Positions 1 to 6,649 of a DNA stretch of 13,538 nt are shown here, in pieces. A model generated the notes under the pieces. It saw only the letters and a list, made by a program, of their open reading frames with translations, was not told the origin of the DNA and ran no database searches. A program made the position numbers and the translations under genes. This stretch comes from UMGS882 sp045598975. Its GTDB lineage: Bacteria; Bacillota; Clostridia; Oscillospirales; CAG-382. The DNA is taken from the NCBI GenBank assembly GCA_045598975.1, contig JAZRVE010000063.1, positions 1-13,538 on the forward strand. Direction: 5' to 3'. Each line of letters starts with the position of its first letter. Position 1 is the first letter of the stretch.

Positions 1-618
1 GATATCGCCGTTATGACGTGCGAGCTGTTGAAGCACCCGCTCATCCTGCAATACACCGGTATCTGGATGGATTCCTTACGCGGCGGACAGATGGGACTTA
101 CCAACACCAATAAGCTCATCCGGTTTTATCCCGGCGCCAACGGTATGAAGACGGGCTACACCGACACCGCCAAATACTGTCTGTCGGCGACGGCGCTCAA
201 AAACGATATGCAGCTCGTGGCGGTGGTACTGAAAGCGCCGAGCTCCGACGAGCGTTTTGCCGACGCCAAAAAACTGCTTGATTTCGGCTTTTCCAATTTC
301 AGCGTATACGACACGGCGGTCGAGCCTCTGGAAGCGCTTCGCGTGAAGGGCGGCGTCGATAAGACGGTGCCGGTCGCTTATGCCGCCGAGCGCATCGTCA
401 TCGCCAAAGGGCGGGAAAAGCAGATCGAAACGTATCTCACCCTGCCGGAAAGCGTGGCGGCGCCGGTCGGAAAAGGGGACGTTGTCGGCAGGATCACCTA
501 CAAGATCGGCGAGGACGTCATTGCCGAGGTGGACGTCATTGCCGAGGAGGGCGTCAGACGCATGGGATTCGGCGACCTGATGCGGAGCATATTCAGAAAG
601 ACGGTACTGTTGGCATAA
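1..618 (+). CDS. D-alanyl-D-alanine carboxypeptidase (penicillin-binding protein 5/DacF type), 3' part
   Basis: The reading frame is open from the first base, so the gene starts outside the window and only the last 205 residues are present. The serine-peptidase S11 family trims the terminal D-Ala from peptidoglycan stem peptides outside the membrane. The KTG box of the active site is visible (K-T-G-Y-T, codons from 148), preceded by the usual F/Y-P-G-A-N-G-M stretch, and followed by L-S-A-T-A and the V-A-V-V-L-x-A strand typical of the family. The SxxK and SxN motifs lie upstream, outside the window. After about residue 95 comes a beta-rich C-terminal domain like PBP5_C, ending in a short hydrophobic or amphipathic tail that usually anchors these enzymes to the outer face of the membrane. 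A hairpin follows the stop codon directly. The family call is strong. The exact paralogue (DacA, DacB or DacF) cannot be settled without the N-terminus. Confidence 0.93.
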   Translation, partial: DIAVMTCELLKHPLILQYTGIWMDSLRGGQMGLTNTNKLIRFYPGANGMKTGYTDTAKYCLSATALKNDMQLVAVVLKAPSSDERFADAKKLLDFGFSNFSVYDTAVEPLEALRVKGGVDKTVPVAYAAERIVIAKGREKQIETYLTLPESVAAPVGKGDVVGRITYKIGEDVIAEVDVIAEEGVRRMGFGDLMRSIFRKTVLLA

Positions 619-622
619 CGAA

Positions 623-657
623 AAATACCGCGCACCCCATCGGGGTGCACGGTATTT
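623..657. terminator. Hairpin terminator between convergent genes
   Basis: The arms AAATACCG..CACCCC and GGGGTG..CGGTATTT pair around an ATC loop, with one 2-nt CG/CA internal mismatch. The hairpin starts 4 nt after the carboxypeptidase stop codon. Read on the minus strand, the right arm runs into five T residues, so it could also stop the leftward transcript from the hydrolase gene, whose stop codon is about 80 nt away. A bidirectional role is inferred. Confidence 0.8.
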
Positions 658-736
658 CCATATTATTACTTATCTTTAAATATATTTTATTTTAATATTT
701 CAATATCAATTTATACGATTAAGTGATTACCAACTA
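658..736. other. A+T-rich intergenic stretch with no gene seen
   Basis: This short stretch lies between the hairpin and the 3' end of the leftward hydrolase gene. It is strongly A+T-rich (runs such as TTTAAATATATTTTATTTT). I see no second hairpin, promoter pair or open frame in it. Its composition matches the A+T-rich hydrolase gene rather than the G+C-rich carboxypeptidase. Confidence 0.5.
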
Positions 737-2014
737 CTAGTACTCAAGCTTAAATGTATTTTCCACTTCGTAGTTTTCTCTCACCCACAGGGTCAATGAT
801 TTTTCTGAAGTATTCAGGATTTCCGTCCAGAGCGTGATCCAGTCCCAATTGTCAGGATTTGTCGCGTCTTTTCCCTGTTTTATCAGTTTAAACATATAAT
901 CCCTGTCGTTCATGAAATACTTCGCGCTCTTCATGATATCTCTCAGCTGATCGTTTGTCGGCGTGGGGTTTTCAGACATTGCTTTTTCCAATGTTTCATA
1001 ACGCCATCTTCCGCTGTCATGTGCCGTATTATTGAACCCTTCCGTGACATAGAAATTGGTTGAGAGCAGAAACCCTTTTTCCTCTTTTGGATAAGTGACC
1101 TCCATGCTGTCATCATCTTCGTTATATTCTACTTTCAGGGGGTACTGATTCACAACCAATTTACCGTCAACATATTCAATGACTGCTTTATCTCCGGATG
1201 CATCGGTAAGTGCCCAGTGGAAGGACACGCCAAAAGCTTCTGACCAAACCGGATCAATAAAATAATCGCTTCTGAGGTCCATTCCCTTTAACAACTCGAT
1301 GGCATGATCCACACTGTCTGCATGGTCAAGCAAATATCTGACGACCATGGTGGAAGGCAGCCAATCCTTGCCGGTATCCTGTATACACCTGCCCTCATTG
1401 AGCAGCATGATCGAACAGGCAAAGCCCTTTTCATTGACGCCGTCCATTGTATAATAGGGTGCATATAACAGCAGCTCCTTTTTCGCACTGTCGGTTTTAA
1501 GGTCATCAACAGATAGACCGGTCTGACCGCAGTCCGCCACGCCTACCGATTTATAACCGTCTTCTGGAGCCGTATGGATTACAACAGTTGCACAGTTGGA
1601 ACGGATATCCAAATCATAATTTCTGCCGATCACCGGAACGCCTTCCGAATTCCGGCAAACGACCGAACTGCATCCCGGAGTATCATTGGTCAATCTATCA
1701 AGGGGATCGACCCCTGAACCATTTGCCAGCAGTTTTTTCATGGTCATTCTGCAATCGGTTGTGTGGTAAAGCATCTTTTCCGTAATGGTTTGGATAAACT
1801 CATCCATTTTATAATCCGCAGTATAGTTGATCTCATAAGCCTGATTATCCGTACCCGGTATTGGTCTTGCGCTGTTCAAGGTCTCGTTTTGTTCCGCATT
1901 CAGATAGGTAATCTTTTTTTCAGCGCAGGCAGTGCATAACGACGCGACCAGTACGAAGGCAAGCATCAAAGTAACAATCCTTGACACTTTCATAAAATCA
2001 CTCTTTTTTTTCAT
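737..2014 (-). CDS. Lipid-anchored secreted Ntn hydrolase, choloylglycine hydrolase / linear amide C-N hydrolase family
   Basis: 425 residues. The N-terminus is a signal peptide (KKK, then a hydrophobic run at residues 13-27) ending in C-T-A-C, so Cys30 is a probable lipidation site, although the lipobox is imperfect. The catalytic domain begins at G-C115-S-S, and the family residues are in place: Cys115, Arg131 and Asp134 of G-R-N-Y-D (16 and 19 residues after the Cys, the same spacing as Cys2, Arg18 and Asp21 in bile salt hydrolases), Asn194 in G-V-N-E-K-G, Asn320 in S-T-N, and Arg338 in G-R-W-R-Y. The family cleaves linear amides such as conjugated bile salts, penicillin V, N-acyl amines or acyl-homoserine lactones; the substrate here is unknown. 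Cys115 must become N-terminal to act, so the segment 31-114 is probably removed as a propeptide. The ATG at 2014 has GGAG 11 nt upstream and is preferred over Met8. The gene lies 38 nt after aspS and is more A+T-rich than its neighbours. Confidence 0.85.
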   Translation of the reverse strand: MKKKSDFMKVSRIVTLMLAFVLVASLCTACAEKKITYLNAEQNETLNSARPIPGTDNQAYEINYTADYKMDEFIQTITEKMLYHTTDCRMTMKKLLANGSGVDPLDRLTNDTPGCSSVVCRNSEGVPVIGRNYDLDIRSNCATVVIHTAPEDGYKSVGVADCGQTGLSVDDLKTDSAKKELLLYAPYYTMDGVNEKGFACSIMLLNEGRCIQDTGKDWLPSTMVVRYLLDHADSVDHAIELLKGMDLRSDYFIDPVWSEAFGVSFHWALTDASGDKAVIEYVDGKLVVNQYPLKVEYNEDDDSMEVTYPKEEKGFLLSTNFYVTEGFNNTAHDSGRWRYETLEKAMSENPTPTNDQLRDIMKSAKYFMNDRDYMFKLIKQGKDATNPDNWDWITLWTEILNTSEKSLTLWVRENYEVENTFKLEY

Positions 2015-2052
2015 AATATAGTGTTCTCCATTGTAATACTATTCATTTGATT

Positions 2053-3843
2053 TTACTGTACGGTTTGTTTCGCTTTGACGGTGAGTCCCAGCTCATCCAG
2101 TGCCTTGCCGTCGACGGGCGCCGGACACATGGTCATCAGCTCCGAAGCGTTCTGCACCTTCGGGTAGGCGATGACGTCGCGCAGGCTTTCGCATCCGAGC
2201 AACTGCATACACAGTCTGTCAAGACCGATGCCCATGCCGCCGTGAGGAGGCGGACCGAACCTGAAGGCGTCGAGCAGATAGCCGAACTTTTCGTAAGCCT
2301 CTTCCTTGGAAAGCCCGAGCAGATCGAAAATGCGGCTTTGCAGCGCGGGATTGGTGATGCGGATGGAGCCGCTGGACAGCTCGATGCCGTTGAGCACGAG
2401 ATCGTACGCCTTGGCACGCACCTTGCTCTTGTCGGTTTCGAGGTAGTCGAGACATTCGTCGAGCGGAGAGGTGAACGGATGGTGCATGGCGAGCCACTCG
2501 CCCGATTCCTCGTCATATTCAAAGAACGGAAATTCCGTGATCCATAAAAGCCCGATGCCTTTTTTCTCGATGCCGGTCTTGTCGGAAACCAGTGTGCGCA
2601 GGGCGCCGAGTTGAGGCAGGATCTTGCTTGTGTTGGTGTCGGCGATGATGAGGAGCACGTCGCCCTTCTTCATGCCGGCTTTGGCAAGCAGAGCGTCCAT
2701 TTCTTCGGGCGTCATGAACTTGGCGAAGGATGCTGTCGGTGTATCCTCCGTCCAGCGGATATAGGCGAGTCCCTTTCCGCCGATGCCCTTGATGTATTCT
2801 GTCAGCTTGTCCACTTCCTTGCGCGTTAACACCGAGGAAGCGTTTTCCGCTTTGATGGCACGCACGCTACCGCCGCCGCTCACGGCGCCCGAGAAGACCG
2901 AGAAACCGCAGTCTTTCACGATGTCCGACAGGTCCATGATCTCCATGCCGTAGCGGATGTCCGGTTTGTCGCTGCCGAAGCGTTCCATCGCCTCGTTGTA
3001 GGTCAGACGCGGAAGCGGCAGGGTGATGTCGGTGTCAAGAAGCTCCTTGAAGACGGTCTTCATGAAGCCTTCTCCCATGGCAAGCACGTCTTCCATTTCC
3101 ACGAACGACATTTCGAGGTCGATCTGGGTAAACTCCGGCTGACGGTCGGCGCGTAAGTCCTCGTCGCGGAAGCAGCGGGCGATCTGCATATAGCGGTCGA
3201 AGCCCGCCACCATGGAAAGCTGCTTGTAGAGCTGCGGCGACTGCGGCAGAGCGTAGAACGAGCCCTTGTGGACGCGGCTCGGCACGAGGTAGTCGCGTGC
3301 CCCTTCGGGGGTGGATCTGATGAGGATAGGCGTTTCGATCTCAACAAAGCCCTGCTTGTCAAAGTAATCGCGGGTGACCTTGGCGAGCTTGTGGCGGAAG
3401 AGGATGTTCTTCATCAGATCGGGGCGGCGCAGGTCGAGATAGCGGTATTTCAAGCGCAGTTCCTCGCCGGCACGGCTGTTTTCGACGATCTCGAAGGGTG
3501 GCGTCTGCGATTCGGCGAGCACTTTGAGCTCGGATACGTAGATCTCGACGTTGCCGGTCGGGATGGCGGGGTTCTTGCTGTCGCGCTCGCGCACCTTTCC
3601 GCTTGCGGCAAGGACGTACTCTCCGCGCACGGAAGCGGCCTTGTCGAACAGCGCTTTTTCGGTGTGCTCGTCAAAGGCGAGCTGGACGATGCCCGTCCGG
3701 TCGCGTAAATCAATGAACAACAGACTGCCGAGGTTTCTCGTTTTCTGCACCCAGCCCATGACGGTGACGGCTTTGCCGACGTGTCCGTCGCGCACGTCGC
3801 CGCAGTAGTCGGTGCGTTTGGTATTGCCTAAAAATTCTGCCAT
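2053..3843 (-). CDS. aspS: Aspartate--tRNA ligase
   Basis: 596 residues, the usual length of a bacterial class IIb AspRS, which charges tRNA-Asp in the cytoplasm. The domain order is complete: an N-terminal OB-fold anticodon-binding domain (about 1-115, with F-I-D-L-R-D-R), motif 1 (about 160-175), the flipping-loop region T-P-E-G-A-R-D-Y at 178-185, motif 2 with F-R-D-E-D at 225-229, the bacterial GAD insertion (about 290-410), and motif 3 with G-I-G-L-D-R-L at 538-544. The ATG at 3843 is chosen because it begins the conserved M-A-E-F-L-G-N start and has AAAGGA 9-10 nt upstream; the frame stays open further but has no family match there. The gene follows hisS by 38 nt, so the two are almost certainly cotranscribed. 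The Leu in R-N-L-G-S-L (about residue 38) resembles discriminating AspRS rather than the His of characterised non-discriminating forms; this is a weak inference. Confidence 0.97.
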   Translation of the reverse strand: MAEFLGNTKRTDYCGDVRDGHVGKAVTVMGWVQKTRNLGSLLFIDLRDRTGIVQLAFDEHTEKALFDKAASVRGEYVLAASGKVRERDSKNPAIPTGNVEIYVSELKVLAESQTPPFEIVENSRAGEELRLKYRYLDLRRPDLMKNILFRHKLAKVTRDYFDKQGFVEIETPILIRSTPEGARDYLVPSRVHKGSFYALPQSPQLYKQLSMVAGFDRYMQIARCFRDEDLRADRQPEFTQIDLEMSFVEMEDVLAMGEGFMKTVFKELLDTDITLPLPRLTYNEAMERFGSDKPDIRYGMEIMDLSDIVKDCGFSVFSGAVSGGGSVRAIKAENASSVLTRKEVDKLTEYIKGIGGKGLAYIRWTEDTPTASFAKFMTPEEMDALLAKAGMKKGDVLLIIADTNTSKILPQLGALRTLVSDKTGIEKKGIGLLWITEFPFFEYDEESGEWLAMHHPFTSPLDECLDYLETDKSKVRAKAYDLVLNGIELSSGSIRITNPALQSRIFDLLGLSKEEAYEKFGYLLDAFRFGPPPHGGMGIGLDRLCMQLLGCESLRDVIAYPKVQNASELMTMCPAPVDGKALDELGLTVKAKQTVQ

Positions 3844-3881
3844 ATCGTATCGTTCCTTTCTGACTTGAAACTGTATGTTCC

Positions 3882-5162
3882 TTATTTTCCGGAGTTTCCG
3901 AACACGTCCGCAAGCTCGGACAGCTTTACAAGACGGCGGTCGTCCTTGTCGCGCATATTTTTGAGCTCCGCTTCGCCGCTTTCCAGCTCGTTGTCGCCGA
4001 TGATGGCGACGTAGCAAGCGCCGATCTTGTCGGCGTATTTCATCTGCGCTTTGAGACTGCGGGAGGCGAGATCGCACTCGGCGTAAATGCCTTTCCCGCG
4101 AAGCTGTTTCACCGTCGCAAGCGCGTACAGCGCCGCCTTTTCGCCCATGGGCGCAAGATATACGGCGGGGCTTTCGGAAACGGGAAGCGTGATCTTTCCC
4201 GCTTCCTCCATGGTTTTGAGGGCAAGCGCGAGACGGGTGAGTCCCATGCCGAAGCCGATGCCGGAGAGGGCAGGTCCGTCGAGCTGAGCGACAAGACCGT
4301 CGTAACGGCCGCCGCCGCAGACGGTGCTCTGCGCGCCGATCTCCTCCGAGATGAACTCAAACACCGTCCGTACGTAGTAATCGAGCCCGCGCACGATGCC
4401 GGGATCGACGGTGTAGGGGATGGCGAGCGTATCGAGCGCGGCTTTTACCGTTTCCAGATGTGCGGCGCAGTCGGGACAGAGGTGGTCGACGGTTTTGGGA
4501 GCGTCCGCCGCGATGGCGTGACAGATGGGGCTCTTGCAGTCGAGGATGCGGAGAGGATTGGAAGCGAGGCGCTCTTTGCAGGTGGGGCAGAGCTCGTCCT
4601 TACGGCTCTCAAAATAGTCCACGAGCGCCTTGCGGTAGAGCGGGCGGCAGGCGGGACAACCGATGGAATTGATGTGAAGAGAGGTGGGAACGCCGATCTT
4701 TGCGAGCACGTCTGCGGCGAGCGAAATGACCGTCGCGTCGGCGTAAGCGCTGTCGGCGCCGAACATTTCCACGCCGAACTGATAAAACTCGCGGCTTCTG
4801 CCCGCCTGCGGCTTTTCGTAGCGGAAGAAGGGACCGATGTAATAGAGTTTGAGCGGCATGGCTTCGTTGTACAGTCCGTTTTCCACGAGACTGCGCACCA
4901 CGCCCGCCGTTCCCTCGGGGCGTAAGCAGAGCTCTTCTTTATCGGCATCTGTCTTGGAAGCAAGGGTGAACATTTCCTTCTGGACGATGTCGGTGGTGGT
5001 GCCGACACCGCGGCGGTAAACGCCGGACACTTCAAAGGTGGGCAGACGGATCTCGCGGAAGCCCGCGTTTTTTGCGGCGTCGCGGATGACGCCTTCCATG
5101 AACTGCCAGACGGCTGTCTCCTTCGGGAGAATGTCGAGCGTGCCTTTGGGTTTCTGATACAT
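3882..5162 (-). CDS. hisS: Histidine--tRNA ligase
   Basis: 426 residues, a normal class II HisRS length. It charges tRNA-His. Visible landmarks are the N-terminal K-P-K-G-T-L-D, R-P-E-G-T at 81-85, motif 2 (F-F-R-Y-E-K-P-Q-A-G-R at 112-122), the HisA signature G-L-D-Y-Y at 259-263, G-G-G-R-Y-D-G-L at 283-290, motif 3 (G-I-G-F-G-M-G-L-T-R at 301-310), and a C-terminal anticodon-binding domain from about 333. Between motif 2 and HisA there are eight cysteines in four pairs (169/172, 192/195, 209/214, 229/232), which look like metal sites; related Cys-rich insertions occur in other clostridial HisRS. The ATG at 5162 has GGAG 10 nt upstream. It lies 39 nt after the XRE regulator gene and 38 nt before aspS. 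I see no T-box leader, which is often found in front of hisS in Firmicutes. Confidence 0.97.
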   Translation of the reverse strand: MYQKPKGTLDILPKETAVWQFMEGVIRDAAKNAGFREIRLPTFEVSGVYRRGVGTTTDIVQKEMFTLASKTDADKEELCLRPEGTAGVVRSLVENGLYNEAMPLKLYYIGPFFRYEKPQAGRSREFYQFGVEMFGADSAYADATVISLAADVLAKIGVPTSLHINSIGCPACRPLYRKALVDYFESRKDELCPTCKERLASNPLRILDCKSPICHAIAADAPKTVDHLCPDCAAHLETVKAALDTLAIPYTVDPGIVRGLDYYVRTVFEFISEEIGAQSTVCGGGRYDGLVAQLDGPALSGIGFGMGLTRLALALKTMEEAGKITLPVSESPAVYLAPMGEKAALYALATVKQLRGKGIYAECDLASRSLKAQMKYADKIGACYVAIIGDNELESGEAELKNMRDKDDRRLVKLSELADVFGNSGK

Positions 5163-5201
5163 ACTGAAAGGTCTCCGTTTCTGTCGGAAAAACCGACGGT
5201 G

Positions 5202-5573
5202 TCAGTGTTTGTAGGTGAGAAGATAGTCGAGAAAATCGTAGACGGTCTTTTGCTGGCTTGCCGAGAGATTCTCGAACATCTCCTGCACGTTGACCGATTT
5301 TCTGCGTTTTTCTTTTTTGACGGGAGCCGGCTTTTCCCGCGTACCCGCCGCAAGCAGGAAATCGGCAAGCTCGATGCCGCCGACGCTGTTGTTGGCGAGT
5401 TTTTTCATGAGCGGAAGTCCCGGTGCGCCGGTCTGTCTGCCCATTTCCAGCTTGTGGAGCTGAACGTAGCTGATGCCGCAGTCGGCGGCAAACTGCTTGG
5501 TGGTGCGGTCGCCCTTTGCCTTTTCGAGCAGTATGGCGAACACTTTGGCGTTGAAAGGATTCTGTTTTTCCAT
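5202..5573 (-). CDS. XRE-family helix-turn-helix DNA-binding protein at the head of the hisS-aspS operon
   Basis: 123 residues. An N-terminal Cro/C1-type helix-turn-helix is suggested by residues 8-75: a first helix at about 8-20, then T-T-K-Q-F-A-A-D-C-G-I-S (24-35), which matches helix 2 and the turn, Y-V-Q-L-H-K-L-E-M-G (36-45) as the recognition helix, and L-P-L-M-K-K-L-A (53-60) as helix 4. A basic linker (about 81-93, K/R-rich) leads to a C-terminal helical segment (94-123, N-V-Q-E-M-F to L-T-Y-K-H) that could mediate dimerisation. The ATG at 5573 is chosen over an upstream GTG at 5582 because AGGAG sits 8 nt before it. It is the first gene after a strong promoter and lies 39 nt before hisS, so it probably shares their transcript. 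Target and ligand are unknown; autoregulation of the operon is an inference. Confidence 0.85.
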   Translation of the reverse strand: MEKQNPFNAKVFAILLEKAKGDRTTKQFAADCGISYVQLHKLEMGRQTGAPGLPLMKKLANNSVGGIELADFLLAAGTREKPAPVKKEKRRKSVNVQEMFENLSASQQKTVYDFLDYLLTYKH

Positions 5574-5608
5574 GCCGGACACTCCTGTCCTAATTTATAA
5601 ATCATATC

Positions 5609-5637
5609 ATTATAGCACGTTTTTTTATATTTTTCAA
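5609..5637 (-). promoter_or_regulatory. Sigma-A promoter of the regulator-hisS-aspS operon
   Basis: Read on the minus strand, TTGAAA (5637-5632) is followed after exactly 17 nt by TATAAT (5614-5609). The predicted start is about 7 nt downstream, giving a leader of roughly 30 nt before the ATG at 5573. The leader is too short to hold a T-box or another riboswitch. Confidence 0.85.
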
Positions 5638-5716
5638 GCACCCCGGACGTCTTTTTGCCGTATTTTTTGCATACAGTAAAAAAAACGGCTTTTCCGCCGT
5701 CAAAAGGAGTCTTATC

Positions 5717-6538
5717 ATGTCCCTCAAACGCTTTCTCATCGACAGACCGTCCGTCTTTCTGCACGCCGAACCCTCGGCGCTTTCTCCCGTCAGCGATCAG
5801 CTCCTGTACGGCACCGTCGTCACGGTACTGTCGCCGTCTGCCGACACGCCCTTCGTGCGCTGTGAAACGGATTACGGCTACTGCGGTTTTCTGAACGGCA
5901 AATATCTGCGGACGGAGGAGCCGGTGGGGCTGTTCCCCTTTATCGTAAAGGCTCCCTTCTGCGATCTTCTTCCCGACCGCCGCTTCCGCCGCCGACCGCT
6001 TACGTCCCTTTCCCGGGGATGCGTGGTGTACGCCGCGCATAAGCACCTTGCACGGGAGCGATTTTCTCCCGTACGTTTTGCGGGACGGGAGCTGTTCGTG
6101 CCGACGCAGGCGCTTTCGCCGTTTGCCATGCGGCAGACGCCGGTGCCGGAAAAAGAGCGCGACGTCTTCCGCCGGAAACTGTGCGACGACGCGCTGTCCT
6201 ATCTCGGTACGCCCTACCGTTTCGGCGGCAAGGAGACGGCGGGCATCGACTGTTCGGGACTGTGCTTCATGGCGTACCGTCTGAACGGACTGCCGTTGTG
6301 GCGGGACGCGGCGGCAGACAAGCGCTACGTCTCGGAGATACGGAAAGAGGATCTGCTCGCCGGCGATCTCATTTATTTCAGAGGGCATATGGCGCTGTAC
6401 ATCGGCGACGGGGAGTACGTGCACGCTTCGGCGTCGGCGGGCATGGTGACGGTGAGCAGTCTGAACGCGGGCAGTGTCATCTACCGGGCGGATCTCGCCG
6501 ACAAGATCGTGTGCTTTGCCCGGAGCGTGTTTTTGTGA
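5717..6538 (+). CDS. NlpC/P60 cysteine peptidase with N-terminal SH3-like region (YkfC-like cell-wall peptide hydrolase)
   Basis: 273 residues. The C-terminal third is an NlpC/P60 domain: Y-R-F-G-G-K, then D-C-S-G with catalytic Cys179, G-H-M-A-L-Y-I-G with His224, and Y-V-H-A-S with His236, a normal Cys-His-His triad. A-G-D-L-I-Y-F precedes the first His as expected. The first 150 residues look like one or two bacterial SH3-type domains (Q-L-L-Y-G-T-V-V, then D-Y-G-Y-C-G-F-L). The family cuts gamma-D-Glu to diamino-acid bonds in peptidoglycan peptides, either in the wall or, as in YkfC, on turnover peptides. There is no signal peptide: the chain starts directly in the SH3-like fold, which favours a role in peptide recycling inside the cell, although other export routes cannot be excluded. 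The ATG at 5717 has AAAGGAG 7 nt upstream. The gene is divergent from the hisS operon. No terminator separates it from nfnA, so some read-through is possible. Confidence 0.9.
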   Translation: MSLKRFLIDRPSVFLHAEPSALSPVSDQLLYGTVVTVLSPSADTPFVRCETDYGYCGFLNGKYLRTEEPVGLFPFIVKAPFCDLLPDRRFRRRPLTSLSRGCVVYAAHKHLARERFSPVRFAGRELFVPTQALSPFAMRQTPVPEKERDVFRRKLCDDALSYLGTPYRFGGKETAGIDCSGLCFMAYRLNGLPLWRDAAADKRYVSEIRKEDLLAGDLIYFRGHMALYIGDGEYVHASASAGMVTVSSLNAGSVIYRADLADKIVCFARSVFL

Positions 6539-6566
6539 GAAACCGGCGGAAAGTGAGCCGAAACGG

Positions 6567-6595
6567 TTGACAAACAGCGCACGGCGGCGTATAAT
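6567..6595 (+). promoter_or_regulatory. Perfect-consensus sigma-A promoter of nfnAB
   Basis: TTGACA (6567-6572) and TATAAT (6590-6595) are both exact consensus hexamers, separated by 17 nt. The predicted start lies near 6602, about 48 nt before the nfnA ATG. The gene run beginning with nfnA can therefore be strongly expressed independently of the upstream peptidase gene. Confidence 0.9.
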
Positions 6596-6599
6596 ATTG

Positions 6600-6617
6600 A
6601 ATTATCAACCGATAATT
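6600..6617. promoter_or_regulatory. Inverted repeat at the nfnAB transcription start, candidate operator
   Basis: AATTATC and GATAATT form a perfect 7-bp inverted repeat around AACC. It begins 5 nt after the -10 hexamer, so it covers the expected transcription start. It could bind a repressor or form a small hairpin at the 5' end of the mRNA. It matches neither the Rex-type TTGTGAA-TTCACAA pattern nor the orientation of Fur hexamers. Confidence 0.5.
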
Positions 6618-6649
6618 GTCTTCACATTTCCGCAGAAAGAGGCGCGTAT

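Noticed and set aside
3844..4077. Upstream in-frame extension of aspS that would give a 674-residue protein
   Set aside because: It overlaps the end of hisS in another frame, has a low-complexity Arg-rich translation, and the family start with a good ribosome binding site is at 3843.
4445..5368. Long 307-codon open frame on the minus strand across hisS
   Set aside because: It is a shifted reading of hisS and its upstream gap with a Ser/Arg/Pro-rich translation typical of a shadow frame in G+C-rich DNA.
5574..5716. Search for a T-box leader in front of hisS, and for a rightward promoter for the peptidase gene
   Set aside because: The leftward leader is only about 30 nt, with no specifier or antiterminator elements. 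On the right only weak matches (TTGCCG and TAAAAA, 16 nt apart) and a small ACGGC-GCCGT hairpin at 5685-5700 were seen, too weak to annotate.
5405..6424. 339-codon minus-strand frame opposite the NlpC/P60 gene
   Set aside because: The plus-strand frame has an intact NlpC/P60 triad and a good ribosome binding site, while the antisense translation is Arg-rich and matches no family; it also runs through a strong promoter region.
6600..6617. Fur box or Rex operator reading of the nfnA palindrome
   Set aside because: The hexamers point outwards relative to the Fur consensus, and the TTGTGAA arm of Rex sites is absent.
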